This document shows, piece after piece, positions 6,134 through 13,436 of a stretch of DNA of 16,110 nt. Positions within the stretch are counted from its first letter, which is position 1. Every line of letters starts with the position of its first letter. This DNA is from DASULK01 sp036278255. Its GTDB lineage: Bacteria > Actinomycetota > Actinomycetes > Mycobacteriales > Micromonosporaceae. The notes beneath the pieces are model-generated. The model searched no databases. It saw only the letters and a program-made list of their open reading frames with translations, and was not told the origin of the DNA. The stretch is from contig DASULK010000165.1 of the NCBI GenBank assembly GCA_036278255.1, forward strand, positions 1-16,110, written 5' to 3'. Both the position numbers and the translations under genes were made by a program.

Positions 6134-6459
6134 GCCCCTTCTTCGCAGTCTTTCTGGTGCTGCTGCTCGGCTCCTCCAGTTACGCGGCCGGGCGGCTCCA
6201 CGGGCAGCTCAGCTACCGAATCGGTTACCGCTTCGGCTACCGTCAGGGCTACTTCGACGGCGATCGGGGCGCCTGGAACCGCCGGCGTCGGGAGGCGCAC
6301 ACCGCCATCGCCACGGTGTTGGGGGTGCCCCCCGCGGCCGTGACCCATGCACACACCGCCGTGCGACAGGGGACGACGTACACCGGCGCCGCATTCGTGG
6401 GAACCACGACCAACGGTGGCCGGAACGCGCCCGACATGCTCGTCGGTCGGAACGGTTGA
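6130..6459 (+). CDS. Membrane-anchored protein with Y-x-x-G repeat, function unknown
   Basis: A 109-aa protein with one N-terminal hydrophobic segment (residues 3-20, PFFAVFLVLLLGSSSYAA), either a signal anchor or a poorly cleaved signal. A four-residue repeat YRIG-YRFG-YRQG-YFDG follows at residues 29-44, then an Arg-rich stretch (WNRRRREAH) and a Gly/Thr-rich tail. The start is ATG at 6130, with GAGGAGG close upstream and an ATGA overlap with the 28-aa ORF. It is the last gene of the cluster; the PIN-PhoH gene behind it has its own promoter. A longer in-frame reading back to 5773 exists but runs across the coding sequence of the first gene, so I reject it. I recognise no family. Confidence 0.7.
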   Translation: MSPFFAVFLVLLLGSSSYAAGRLHGQLSYRIGYRFGYRQGYFDGDRGAWNRRRREAHTAIATVLGVPPAAVTHAHTAVRQGTTYTGAAFVGTTTNGGRNAPDMLVGRNG

Positions 6460-6506
6460 TCGATGTTGTTATCTCAATCGCTCTAGCCGAAGCGGGCTGC
6501 CGCCAC

Positions 6507-6512
6507 TAGCGT
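6507..6512 (+). promoter_or_regulatory. -10 hexamer of PIN-PhoH gene, leaderless type
   Basis: TAGCGT sits 6 nt before the ATG at 6519, with no Shine-Dalgarno in between. No clear -35 was found. Confidence 0.5.
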
Positions 6513-6518
6513 CTAGGC

Positions 6519-7904
6519 ATGGGCCCGCAGAGTTCAGCCGCCACCGGCGTCCGCGTCGACAATGGTCATCGGTCGACCGGGGCGGCGACCGACGATCCCG
6601 CGGAGCCGGTCCCATCCGGCCGCGTCTACGTACTGGACACATCGGTCCTGCTCTCCGACCCGGCGGCGATTCACCGCTTCGCCGAGCACGAGGTTGTGCT
6701 GCCGCTGGTGGTCATCTCCGAACTGGAGGGCAAGCGGCGCCATCCGGAACTGGGCTGGTTCGCCCGCCAGTCGCTGCGGCTGCTCGACGACCTCCGGGTC
6801 AGGCACGGCCGCCTGGACCATCCGGTGACCGCCAACGATCTGGGGGGCACGCTCCGGGTCGAACTCAACCACTGCGACGAGGCGGTGCTGCCGCTCGGAT
6901 TCCGGGGTGACTCCAACGATTCCCGGATCCTGTCGGTCGCGCTCAGCCTCGCCGCTGCCGGGCGACTGGTCACCCTGGTGACCAAGGACATGCCGCTGCG
7001 GGTCAAGGCGGCTGCCGTCGGGATCGCCGCCGATGACTACCGGCACGGCCAGGCCAGCGATCCGACGTGGACCGGGATGGCGGAACTGGCCCTGACGGAG
7101 GAGCAGATCGCCGAACTGTACGAGGGCGGTGCGATCGACCTGGATGAGGCGGCCGGGATGCCGTGCCACACCGGTCTGGTACTGCACTCGCCGCGCGGAT
7201 CAGCCCTCGGCCGGGTGCAGCCCGACAAGACCGTACGGTTGGTGCGCGGCGACCGTGATGCATGCGGGCTACGCGGCCGCTCCGCCGAGCAGCGGGTGGC
7301 GCTTGACCTCCTGCTCGACGAGTCGGTCGGCATCGTCTCGCTGGGCGGTCGGGCCGGTACCGGCAAGTCCGCCCTTGCGCTCTGTGCCGGGCTGGAGGCG
7401 GTCATGGAGCGGCGCCGGCACAAGAAGGTGGTGGTCTTCCGGCCGCTCTACGCGGTCGGCGGACAGGAACTGGGCTACCTGCCGGGCACGGAGGCGGAGA
7501 AGATGTCGCCCTGGGCGCAGGCGGTCTTCGACACGCTGGGCGCGTTGGTGCACGACAACGTGCTGGAGGAGGTCCTCGCCCGCGGGATGCTCGAGGTGCT
7601 GCCGCTGACCCATATCCGGGGCCGCAGCCTGCACGACGCCTTCGTCATCGTCGACGAGGCGCAGTCGCTGGAGCGCGGGGTGCTGCTCACCGTCCTGTCG
7701 CGCATCGGTCAGGGGTCGCGGGTGGTGCTGACCCACGATGTGGCGCAGCGCGACAACCTCCGGGTGGGGCGGCACGATGGGGTGGCCGCCGTCATCGAGG
7801 CATTGAAGGGACACCCGCTCTTCGCGCACATCACATTGATCCGTTCCGAGCGGTCAGCGATCGCTGAGATGGTGACCGATCTATTGGAAGAAATCCACCG
7901 ATAG
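6519..7904 (+). CDS. PIN-domain/PhoH family NTPase (PhoH2-like)
   Basis: A 461-aa two-domain cytosolic protein. After about 35 disordered residues comes a PIN ribonuclease domain with acidic residues in YVLDTSVLLSDP, VVISELEGKRR and LVTKDMPLRVKA. The C-terminal half is a PhoH ATPase with Walker A GRAGTGKS at 277-284, Walker B VIVDEAQS at 376-383, and the PhoH signature region ending in THDVAQRDN. Mycobacterial PhoH2 (Rv1095) of this architecture is an RNA helicase with ribonuclease activity, so a role in RNA processing or decay is the best inference. In mycobacteria a small antitoxin-like gene precedes phoH2; here the gene seems leaderless and the small gene upstream (6130-6459) is a different kind of protein. 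Confidence 0.93.
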   Translation: MGPQSSAATGVRVDNGHRSTGAATDDPAEPVPSGRVYVLDTSVLLSDPAAIHRFAEHEVVLPLVVISELEGKRRHPELGWFARQSLRLLDDLRVRHGRLDHPVTANDLGGTLRVELNHCDEAVLPLGFRGDSNDSRILSVALSLAAAGRLVTLVTKDMPLRVKAAAVGIAADDYRHGQASDPTWTGMAELALTEEQIAELYEGGAIDLDEAAGMPCHTGLVLHSPRGSALGRVQPDKTVRLVRGDRDACGLRGRSAEQRVALDLLLDESVGIVSLGGRAGTGKSALALCAGLEAVMERRRHKKVVVFRPLYAVGGQELGYLPGTEAEKMSPWAQAVFDTLGALVHDNVLEEVLARGMLEVLPLTHIRGRSLHDAFVIVDEAQSLERGVLLTVLSRIGQGSRVVLTHDVAQRDNLRVGRHDGVAAVIEALKGHPLFAHITLIRSERSAIAEMVTDLLEEIHR

Positions 7905-7949
7905 CAGGCGCCATCAGTCGGATAAGGGGAGAATTCGAGAGGTTTATGG

Positions 7950-7965
7950 TGTGAGTCGCGTCACA
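7950..7965. promoter_or_regulatory. Exact Crp-type operator upstream of transglycosylase gene
   Basis: TGTGA-GTCGCG-TCACA matches the Crp-family consensus TGTGA-N6-TCACA at all ten defined positions. It lies 81 bp before the GTG start at 8046, in a noncoding gap. A TATGGT hexamer (7945-7950) abuts it, so the direction of any effect is unclear. M. tuberculosis Crp (Rv3676) controls rpfA, another muralytic gene, through this kind of site. Confidence 0.65.
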
Positions 7966-7983
7966 GTGCCTCCCGGTGGTTTC

Positions 7984-8049
7984 ATGAACCCCTCGCGGTA
8001 CGCGAAGGTGTCCGGTGTCCTTGCCATCGATGAAGGGACCACTTCGTGA
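7984..8049 (+). CDS. Possible 21-aa leader ORF ahead of the transglycosylase gene
   Basis: A 21-codon frame beginning MNPSRYAKV starts at ATG 7984. Its TGA overlaps the GTG start of the transglycosylase gene (GTGA, 8046-8049). A weak GGTGG lies just before its ATG. The exact stop-start overlap hints at translational coupling, but such a short frame can occur by chance. Confidence 0.3.
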   Translation: MNPSRYAKVSGVLAIDEGTTS

Positions 8050-8714
8050 GTCGGCTGTGGAGCCGGTTCGGTGTCCGGAGCGTCGCCGTCGGGCTGCTTC
8101 TCGCCGGCGTTACCGGCGGCTACTTCCTACCTGATGACCGACAGGACCAGCAGCAAGGGATCGAGGCGCGGCTGGCTGCTGAGATCGACCGCGCCGAAGC
8201 CGCCTACATCAAAGAGCGGCACGGCCTCTACCTCATCGCCACCGCCCGTTTGCGGGCCGCGGAGTACGAAGCCGTCAGCAAGGCGACTGAGGCCGCCAAG
8301 GCGGAGGCGGAACGGGCCCGCCGGGCCGAGGAGGAGGCGAGCCGCAAGAAGCGGGAGGCGGCTCGGCAACCCCCGCCGTACACCGGGCCGATCCCGGCCT
8401 CCTGCGAGGAGTACAGCGGGAACCGCAAGATCGGTTGCGCTCTTCTGCTGGAGAGCGGATTCGAACTCGATCAGATGCCCTGTCTCGACAAACTGTGGAT
8501 GAAGGAGAGCGGCTGGAACCACAAGGCCCGCAACCGATCATCCGGGGCGTACGGCATCCCCCAGTCGCTGCCCGGCAGCAAGATGAGCACCGCCGGCGCT
8601 GACTGGGAGATCAATCCGGCCACCCAGATCAAGTGGGGCCTGGGCTACATCAAGGGGCGCTACAGCACCCCGTGCAAGGCCTGGGAACACTCTCAGCGGG
8701 TCGGCTGGTACTAA
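8046..8714 (+). CDS. Secreted or membrane-anchored lytic transglycosylase-like protein
   Basis: A 222-aa cell-envelope protein. It has a basic N-terminus and hydrophobic segment (about 11-29, VRSVAVGLLLAGVTGGYFL), then a long charged coiled coil rich in Ala, Glu and Arg (about 38-108), a Pro linker (PPPYTGPIP), and a C-terminal lysozyme-like domain (116-222). The domain has LWMKESGWN with the likely catalytic Glu154, SSGAYGIPQSLPGSKM, and NPATQIKWGLGYIKGRY. This is the actinobacterial SLT / aggregation-promoting-factor C-terminal type that cleaves peptidoglycan. Four cysteines (in ASCEEY, IGCALL, MPCLDK and TPCKAW) could form two disulfides outside the cell. The GTG at 8046 is the first start possible, since an in-frame TGA lies at 8031; GAAGGGA is upstream. 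An exact Crp-type box precedes it and a strong terminator follows. Confidence 0.87.
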   Translation: MSRLWSRFGVRSVAVGLLLAGVTGGYFLPDDRQDQQQGIEARLAAEIDRAEAAYIKERHGLYLIATARLRAAEYEAVSKATEAAKAEAERARRAEEEASRKKREAARQPPPYTGPIPASCEEYSGNRKIGCALLLESGFELDQMPCLDKLWMKESGWNHKARNRSSGAYGIPQSLPGSKMSTAGADWEINPATQIKWGLGYIKGRYSTPCKAWEHSQRVGWY

Positions 8715-8722
8715 CGCAGGTT

Positions 8723-8769
8723 GCGGCCCACCGCTCGTACCCGCTCCTCGGGTACCTGCGGTGGGCCGC
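8723..8769 (+). terminator. Terminator hairpin after transglycosylase gene
   Basis: The arms GCGGCCCACCGC-TC-GTACCCG (8723-8743) and their complement (8749-8769) form 19 paired bases with one 2-nt internal mismatch and a 5-nt loop (CTCCT). GTTCTTTG follows, a short T-rich run. It begins 9 bp after the stop codon. Confidence 0.8.
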
Positions 8770-8835
8770 GTTCTTTGAACGGCGGTCCGGCGGGAACGGT
8801 GGCGGCCGGCCGCTCGGGGTGATAGGGCATAAGGC

Positions 8836-9474
8836 GTGAGTTTCAACATGCCTGCCAGCGACGGCGATCCGCGACGCTTCGGCACCGAGGCGTTCTACGC
8901 CGCGCTGGGGCGGGCTTTTGTCGCCATGTGCGCGGTCATCCCGGCCCTCTTCGTCATCGAGGGGCTCGACACCTGGCTGGGACCCGGCTTCGACCTGCAG
9001 TTCGGTATCGTCCCGCGTCACATCAGTGGTCTGGACGGCATCTTCTTCGGGCCGTTCCTGCACCACGGCTTCATCCACCTCTACAGCAACAGCGCACCGT
9101 TGATCCTGCTCGGCACCTTCGTGCTCGCCGCGGGAGCCCGCCGATTCCTCTACTCCACCCTGCTCATCATGCTGATTAGCGGATTGGGGGTGTGGTTCAC
9201 CGGCTCGCCGCACACGGTCGTCGTGGGGGCCAGCGGGGTCATCTTCGGCTACTTCGGGGTGCTGCTCACCCGCGGCATCGTAGAGCGCAGCTGGTGGAAC
9301 CTGGCGGTCGTGGTGCTGGTCGGCCTCCTCTACGGCTGGCAACTGCTCGGGGTCCTGCCCACCGACGCGCCGATCTCGTGGCAGGGACACCTGTTCGGAC
9401 TCCTCGGCGGTATCGTCGCCGCCGTCATCTTCCGCCACCGGGCCACCGGGCCCCGGCCGACGGGACTGACCTGA
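8836..9474 (+). CDS. Rhomboid family intramembrane serine protease
   Basis: A 212-aa polytopic membrane protein. The rhomboid active-site set is complete: HHGFIHLYSN with His81 and Asn85, GASG with nucleophile Ser133, and WQGHLFGLLGG with His185. The spacings (4, 48 and 52 residues) match the H150-N154-S201-H254 pattern of E. coli GlpG, so the enzyme should be active. Hydrophobic segments around residues 27-45, 85-103, 108-124, 130-146, 152-168 and 183-200 fit six helices. No substrate is indicated by the neighbours. The GTG at 8836 has only AAGG nearby, and TAGGGC stands 7 nt upstream (a near TANNNT match); ATG at 8848 is an alternative start. The preceding terminator separates it from the transglycosylase gene. 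Confidence 0.92.
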   Translation: MSFNMPASDGDPRRFGTEAFYAALGRAFVAMCAVIPALFVIEGLDTWLGPGFDLQFGIVPRHISGLDGIFFGPFLHHGFIHLYSNSAPLILLGTFVLAAGARRFLYSTLLIMLISGLGVWFTGSPHTVVVGASGVIFGYFGVLLTRGIVERSWWNLAVVVLVGLLYGWQLLGVLPTDAPISWQGHLFGLLGGIVAAVIFRHRATGPRPTGLT

Positions 9475-9558
9475 CCCCGGCCCGACCCTGACCCGCATCT
9501 CGCCCGGCACAGTGGTGCGGCTCTTTCATCGGAGCATGCCGACGGACCGATGGAAGGC

Positions 9559-9564
9559 TACGCT
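9559..9564 (+). promoter_or_regulatory. -10 hexamer of ferredoxin-NADP reductase gene, leaderless type
   Basis: TACGCT lies 6 nt before the ATG at 9571. It falls between two in-frame ATGs (9550 and 9571), so the downstream one should be the true start. Confidence 0.55.
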
Positions 9565-9570
9565 GGGTGG

Positions 9571-10539
9571 ATGCGCGAGGTTGACATCGCGATCATCGGG
9601 GCCGGTCCCACCGGGCTCTTCGCCGCCTACTACGCCGGCTTCCGAGGCCTGTCGATGGCCGTCGTCGACGCGTTGCCCGAGCCGGGGGGCCAGATCACCG
9701 CAATGTACCCGGAGAAGGCGATTTTCGATGTCGCCGGGTTCCCGTCGATCCGGGGCCGGGACCTGATCGCCAACCTCGTCGCCCAGGCTGCGCCCTACGC
9801 ACCGGAATACCGGCTCGGCACTGTGGCCGAGAGACTCTCCTACCGGGATGACAGGCCAGTGCTCGGGTTGGCGGACGGCACCGAGTTGCACTGCGGTGCC
9901 GTCATCATCACCGCCGGGCTGGGTAGCTTCACCCCCCGCCCGCTGCCGGCCGCGGCGACCTTCACCGGCGAGGGAATCGTCTTCTTCGTGCCACGCCTGG
10001 CCGACCTCGCCGGTCACCACGTCGTCATCGTGGGCGGCGGCGACTCAGCCTTCGACTGGGCCCTCGCCCTCCAACCGGTCGCCGAATCGGTCACCCTGGT
10101 GCACCGCCGGGAAAAGTTCCGGGCGCATGCCGCCACCGTGGGCCAGGTGCGCGAGCTGCCCGTCCGGATCATCGTCAACGCCCAAGTGACCAAGATCCAC
10201 GGAGATGCCCGGGTGAGTGGGGTGGAGATCTCCGCCAAGGACGGTGACACGGAGATCCTGCCCGCCGACACGGTGGTGGCGGCGCTGGGCTTCACCGCCG
10301 ACCTCGGGCCGCTGGCCACCTGGGGACTGGAACTGCAACGTCGGCGCATCCGGGTGGACAGCACCATGGAGACCAACCGCCCACGGATCTTCGCCGCCGG
10401 CGACATCACCGAATATCCGGGCAAGGTGCGGTTGATCGCCACCGGTTTCGGTGAGGCCGCCACCGCGGTCAACAACGCCGCCGTGGTCATCGACCCCGCC
10501 GCCCACCTCTTCCCCGGCCACTCCACCGAAGCCGGCTGA
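9571..10539 (+). CDS. TrxR-like ferredoxin/flavodoxin-NADP+ reductase (FNR2 type)
   Basis: A 322-aa flavoprotein of the thioredoxin-reductase fold. It has FAD-binding IIGAGPTGLFAAYYAG (GAGPTG at residues 10-15), the FNR2-type block PEPGGQITAMYPEKAIFDVAGFP, NADP-binding VVIVGGGDSAFDWAL (GGGDSA at 155-160), and the second FAD motif FAAGDITEYPGK with GEAATAVNNA near the end. The CxxC redox pair of thioredoxin reductase is absent, which points to the YumC/FNR2 class that passes electrons between NADPH and ferredoxin or flavodoxin. No ferredoxin gene is nearby. I chose ATG 9571 over 9550 because TACGCT lies between them. The gap to the rhomboid gene is 96 bp without an evident terminator. Confidence 0.93.
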   Translation: MREVDIAIIGAGPTGLFAAYYAGFRGLSMAVVDALPEPGGQITAMYPEKAIFDVAGFPSIRGRDLIANLVAQAAPYAPEYRLGTVAERLSYRDDRPVLGLADGTELHCGAVIITAGLGSFTPRPLPAAATFTGEGIVFFVPRLADLAGHHVVIVGGGDSAFDWALALQPVAESVTLVHRREKFRAHAATVGQVRELPVRIIVNAQVTKIHGDARVSGVEISAKDGDTEILPADTVVAALGFTADLGPLATWGLELQRRRIRVDSTMETNRPRIFAAGDITEYPGKVRLIATGFGEAATAVNNAAVVIDPAAHLFPGHSTEAG

Positions 10540-10624
10540 CACGTCGGGGTGATGGTCCCCGAAGTGGTCATTCCGCTGTGCGAAGCGCTGTTGCCAACTA
10601 ACGTCGCTAACTTGAGGTGGTCAT

Positions 10625-11551
10625 ATGTCCTTGCACGTGATCGTCGGTGGCGGCCCGGTCGGTTCGTCGACCGCCAGTCTCCTCGCCAGCCGAGGCGAGC
10701 AGGTACGGGTGATATCCCGGGATGGAGCCGGGCCCGACCATCCCAGGGTGGAACGGATCGCTGCCGACGCCGCAAAGCCGATGCGGCTGCGTGAACTGAC
10801 CGAGCAGGCGACCGCCATCTACAACTGCGCCAGCCCGGACGTCCATCGCTGGGCGGCCGAGTGGCCGCCGTTGATGGGTTCGCTGATGCACGCCGCCGAA
10901 CGCAGTGGCGCCGTGCTGGCGAGCGTCGGCAGCCTCTACACCTACGGGCCGATGGACGGGGAGATCACCGAAGAGACGCCGATGCGGCCGACCAGCGTCA
11001 AGGGCTCCATCCGGGCCCGGCTGTGGCATGACGCCCTGGAGGCACACCGGGCGGGCCGGATCCGTACCACCGAGGTACGCGCCTCCGACTACGTCGGCCC
11101 CGGAGCCAACTCCCTGCTCAACCGGGAGGTCGTACCCAAGGTGGTGGCCGGCGAGCCCGTGGTCTTGCCGGTCGACCTCGACGCGCCGCACAGCTGGACG
11201 TACATCGGTGACACCGCTCGGGTGCTCGTCGCCGCCGCCAGCGAGGAGCGGGCGTGGGGCCGGCCCTGGCTGGTGCCCACCCCGCCGCCCGCATCACTGC
11301 GGGACGTCGCCAACCGGGTCGCGGCGTTCACCGGTGCACCGGCCCCCAAACTGGCCAGCATGTCGCGGCTGAAGCGCTGGTTCACGGAACTCTTCAACCG
11401 GCAGGCCCGCGAGTTCCGCGAGGTCGCCTATCAGTTCCAACGCCCGTTCGTGGTCGACGCCTCGGCGACCACCAAGACCTTCGGGATCCAGCCCACTCCG
11501 CTCGACGATGCGCTGCGGGAAACCGCCGAGGCGACGACCCGTACCAGATGA
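10625..11551 (+). CDS. Atypical NAD(P)-binding epimerase/dehydratase-like protein
   Basis: A 308-aa protein of the extended or atypical SDR type. It has a Rossmann glycine motif HVIVGGGPVGSSTASLL (GGGPVG at 8-13), an IYNCAS segment, SVGSLYTYGP and a downstream substrate domain (HSWTYIGDTARVLVAA). Where active epimerases have Y-x-x-x-K after this block, the sequence reads VKGSIRARLW, with Lys126 and Arg130 at the expected Tyr and Lys positions. Classic SDR catalysis is therefore doubtful; it may bind nucleotide or act by another mechanism. The ATG has GAGGTGG about 4 nt upstream, so this message has a leader. The gene converges with glpX with only 12 bp between stops, and no terminator is visible there. 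Confidence 0.83.
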   Translation: MSLHVIVGGGPVGSSTASLLASRGEQVRVISRDGAGPDHPRVERIAADAAKPMRLRELTEQATAIYNCASPDVHRWAAEWPPLMGSLMHAAERSGAVLASVGSLYTYGPMDGEITEETPMRPTSVKGSIRARLWHDALEAHRAGRIRTTEVRASDYVGPGANSLLNREVVPKVVAGEPVVLPVDLDAPHSWTYIGDTARVLVAAASEERAWGRPWLVPTPPPASLRDVANRVAAFTGAPAPKLASMSRLKRWFTELFNRQAREFREVAYQFQRPFVVDASATTKTFGIQPTPLDDALRETAEATTRTR

Positions 11552-11563
11552 CGCGTCGCGTCT

Positions 11564-12592
11564 TCACTCCTGCTCGTCGAGCGGGCGGCCGTCGTACTCG
11601 ACGGCCGAGTAGAGGGAGAGCTTCTCCAGCCGGTGGTAGGAGTCGATGACCCGGATGGTGCCGCTCTTGGAACGCATGACGATCGACTGGGTGTAGGCGC
11701 CGCCGGCGCGGTAGCGGACACCGCGGAGCAGGTCACCGGAGGTGATACCGGTGGCGGCGAAGAAGCAGTTGTCCCCCTTGACCAGGTCGTCGGTGGTCAG
11801 CACCCGGTTGAGGTTGTGCCCGGCCTCCAGTGCCTTCTCCCGCTCCTCATCGTCACGGGGCCACAACTTCGCCTGCATCGCGCCCCCCATGCACTTGAGT
11901 GCACAGGCGGCGGTGATGCCTTCGGGGGTGCCGCCGATGCCCATCAGGACATCGATGCCGGATTCGTCGCGGGCTGCGGCGATCGCCCCGGCGATGTCGC
12001 CGTCGGTGATGAAGCGGATGCCGGCACCGGCCCGCCGGATGTCGCGGACCAGCACCTCGTGTCGTGGCCGATCCAGCACGCAGACGGTGACGCCGGAGAC
12101 CTCCGTCCCCTTCACCTTGGCGATCCGCCGCAGGTTCTCCGTCACGCCGGCGTCGATGTCGATGACATCCGCGTACGCCGGCCCCACCGCGATCTTGTCC
12201 ATGTAGAAGACCGCGCTCGGATCGAACATCGCCCCCCGCTCAGCAACAGCAAGCACCGCGATGGCGTTGGGCATGCCTTTGCTCATCAGGGTGGTGCCGT
12301 CGATCGGGTCGACCGCCACGTCAACCTCGGGCCCGAAGCCGTCCCCGACCTCCTCGCCGTTGAAGAGCATCGGGGCGTTGTCCTTCTCGCCCTCGCCGAT
12401 GACGACGACGCCCCGCATCGGGACCGAGTTGATCAGCTTTCGCATCGCGTCGACGGCTGCGCCGTCGCCGCGGTCCTTCTCCCCTCGACCCACCCATCGG
12501 CCTGCGGCCATCGCGGCCGCCTCGGTGACTCGGACCAGGTCCAGAGCAAGGTTGCGGTCCAGATTCTGCGGAACATGCGTCGTCGTACTCAT
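11564..12592 (-). CDS. glpX: Fructose-1,6-bisphosphatase class II
   Basis: A 342-aa cytosolic enzyme that hydrolyses fructose 1,6-bisphosphate to fructose 6-phosphate, the committed late step of gluconeogenesis. Metal-binding motifs of the lithium-sensitive phosphatase fold are GEGEKD (66-71) and VDPIDGTTL (94-102). The class II blocks VLDRPRHEVLV, MGIGGTPEGITAACALKCMGG and CFFAATGITSGDLLRGV are all present, and the length is typical. In actinobacteria GlpX is usually the only such enzyme. The ATG has GGAGGA 8 nt upstream. A promoter (TTGCCA-N17-TAGCAC) lies about 65-90 bp upstream, giving a leader. The DUF4245-like gene is divergent, as Rv1100 is beside glpX in M. tuberculosis. Confidence 0.96.
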   Translation of the reverse strand: MSTTTHVPQNLDRNLALDLVRVTEAAAMAAGRWVGRGEKDRGDGAAVDAMRKLINSVPMRGVVVIGEGEKDNAPMLFNGEEVGDGFGPEVDVAVDPIDGTTLMSKGMPNAIAVLAVAERGAMFDPSAVFYMDKIAVGPAYADVIDIDAGVTENLRRIAKVKGTEVSGVTVCVLDRPRHEVLVRDIRRAGAGIRFITDGDIAGAIAAARDESGIDVLMGIGGTPEGITAACALKCMGGAMQAKLWPRDDEEREKALEAGHNLNRVLTTDDLVKGDNCFFAATGITSGDLLRGVRYRAGGAYTQSIVMRSKSGTIRVIDSYHRLEKLSLYSAVEYDGRPLDEQE

Positions 12593-12655
12593 TTTTCGGC
12601 TCCTCCTCGCGTCGCTGCGGGGTGGCGTGCGCTCCGGGACTCCGGGTGGCCGCCG

Positions 12656-12684
12656 GTGCTACAAAGATCCTGGCACGCTGGCAA
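12656..12684 (-). promoter_or_regulatory. Promoter candidate of glpX
   Basis: Minus-strand TTGCCA (12679-12684) and TAGCAC (12656-12661) are spaced by exactly 17 bp. The -35 is five of six to TTGACA; the -10 is weaker. It would give a leader of roughly 55-60 nt carrying the GGAGGA Shine-Dalgarno. Confidence 0.45.
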
Positions 12685-12778
12685 AACTAGCGCCCGAGCA
12701 GGTCGGAAGTGCCGGAAATGCCGGAATTCGGCACCGGCCGGTGTGGGCGCGACGCGGCGGGGCTGGAAAGATGGGGGT

Positions 12779-13372
12779 GTGGAGACCGTGCCGCCTACCG
12801 AACACGTCCCCGGCCCGCCGAGCCCGGCCGGCTCGGACGACAGCGTCGCGGCGCCGCCTGCCGCCCGATCGGAGCGATCGGCCAAGGACATGGCGATGTC
12901 GCTGCTCATCCTGCTTCTTCCGGTCGCGCTGCTGTTCGCCTTCCACCAGGTGGTTCTCGACGGCGACGAACCCGCGGTGATTGATCCGGCCCCGGCGGTG
13001 GAGACGGCGCGGGTGGCCGGCACCTTCCCGGTCAGCGAGCCTGCGGGGCTGGACGCCCGCTGGCGCCCCATCCGCGCCGACTTCCGGCGGGAGGAGAGCG
13101 GTCATACCCTGCGCATCGGCTACGTCACCCCGAACGATGAAGGGGTGCAGTTGGTGCAGAGCAACGTGCCGGCTGACCGGCTGCTGCCGGCGGAGCTGAC
13201 GAAGAGCAGCCAGCCGCGAGGGACGGTGGAGGTGGCGGGACGCTCCTGGCAGCGGTACTCCGCCCGGCCGGGTGAGTGGGCGCTGGTGCTGCTCGAGCCG
13301 GAGCGCACCGTCATCGTGGTCGGCTCCACCGGGGAGAGCGAATTGCGTCAGCTCGCCGAGAAGATCGGCTGA
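12779..13372 (+). CDS. DUF4245-like membrane-anchored protein
   Basis: A 197-aa protein with a Pro/Ala/Ser-rich N-terminus, one membrane helix (about residues 38-57, MAMSLLILLLPVALLFAFHQ), and an extracytoplasmic domain with WRPIRADFR, TLRIGYVTPNDEGVQLVQSN, and a C-terminal part WQRYSARPGEWALVLLEPERTVIVVGS. The architecture and the position next to glpX match the DUF4245 family (M. tuberculosis Rv1100 context), which has no known function. The start is GTG at 12779; GTG 12788 is an alternative. The frame is open far upstream, but that stretch lies over glpX and lacks coding character. AAAGAT stands 6 nt before the GTG where neighbours have TANNNT, so it may be leaderless with a weak -10. Confidence 0.82.
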   Translation: METVPPTEHVPGPPSPAGSDDSVAAPPAARSERSAKDMAMSLLILLLPVALLFAFHQVVLDGDEPAVIDPAPAVETARVAGTFPVSEPAGLDARWRPIRADFRREESGHTLRIGYVTPNDEGVQLVQSNVPADRLLPAELTKSSQPRGTVEVAGRSWQRYSARPGEWALVLLEPERTVIVVGSTGESELRQLAEKIG

Positions 13373-13436
13373 GCTTCTCCACGCTCACCTCGACCCGCCC
13401 CGAGCTGCCGGGCTGGCCTCATCCGCCTTGGGGGCG

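Noticed and set aside
7921..8045. Possible cyclic di-AMP (ydaO-type) riboswitch before the transglycosylase gene, since such switches often precede wall hydrolases in actinobacteria.
   Set aside because: I could not find the conserved core blocks; the region is short and contains a Crp box and only small local dyads.
8802..8813. GCGGCCGGCCGC-like palindrome before the rhomboid gene.
   Set aside because: Pure G/C palindromes of this size are expected by chance at this base composition.
8650..9510. A 286-codon minus-strand frame opposite the rhomboid gene.
   Set aside because: The rhomboid has complete catalytic spacing; the opposite frame is Gly/Glu/Asp-rich shadow sequence.
9550..9570. ATG 9550 as start of the ferredoxin-NADP reductase.
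   Set aside because: The TACGCT -10 lies between it and ATG 9571, and the FAD motif is at the usual distance from the later start.
11633..12778. Long upstream extension of the DUF4245-like frame over glpX.
   Set aside because: The frame is antisense to glpX and only the part after 12779 looks like protein; the membrane helix and domain start there.
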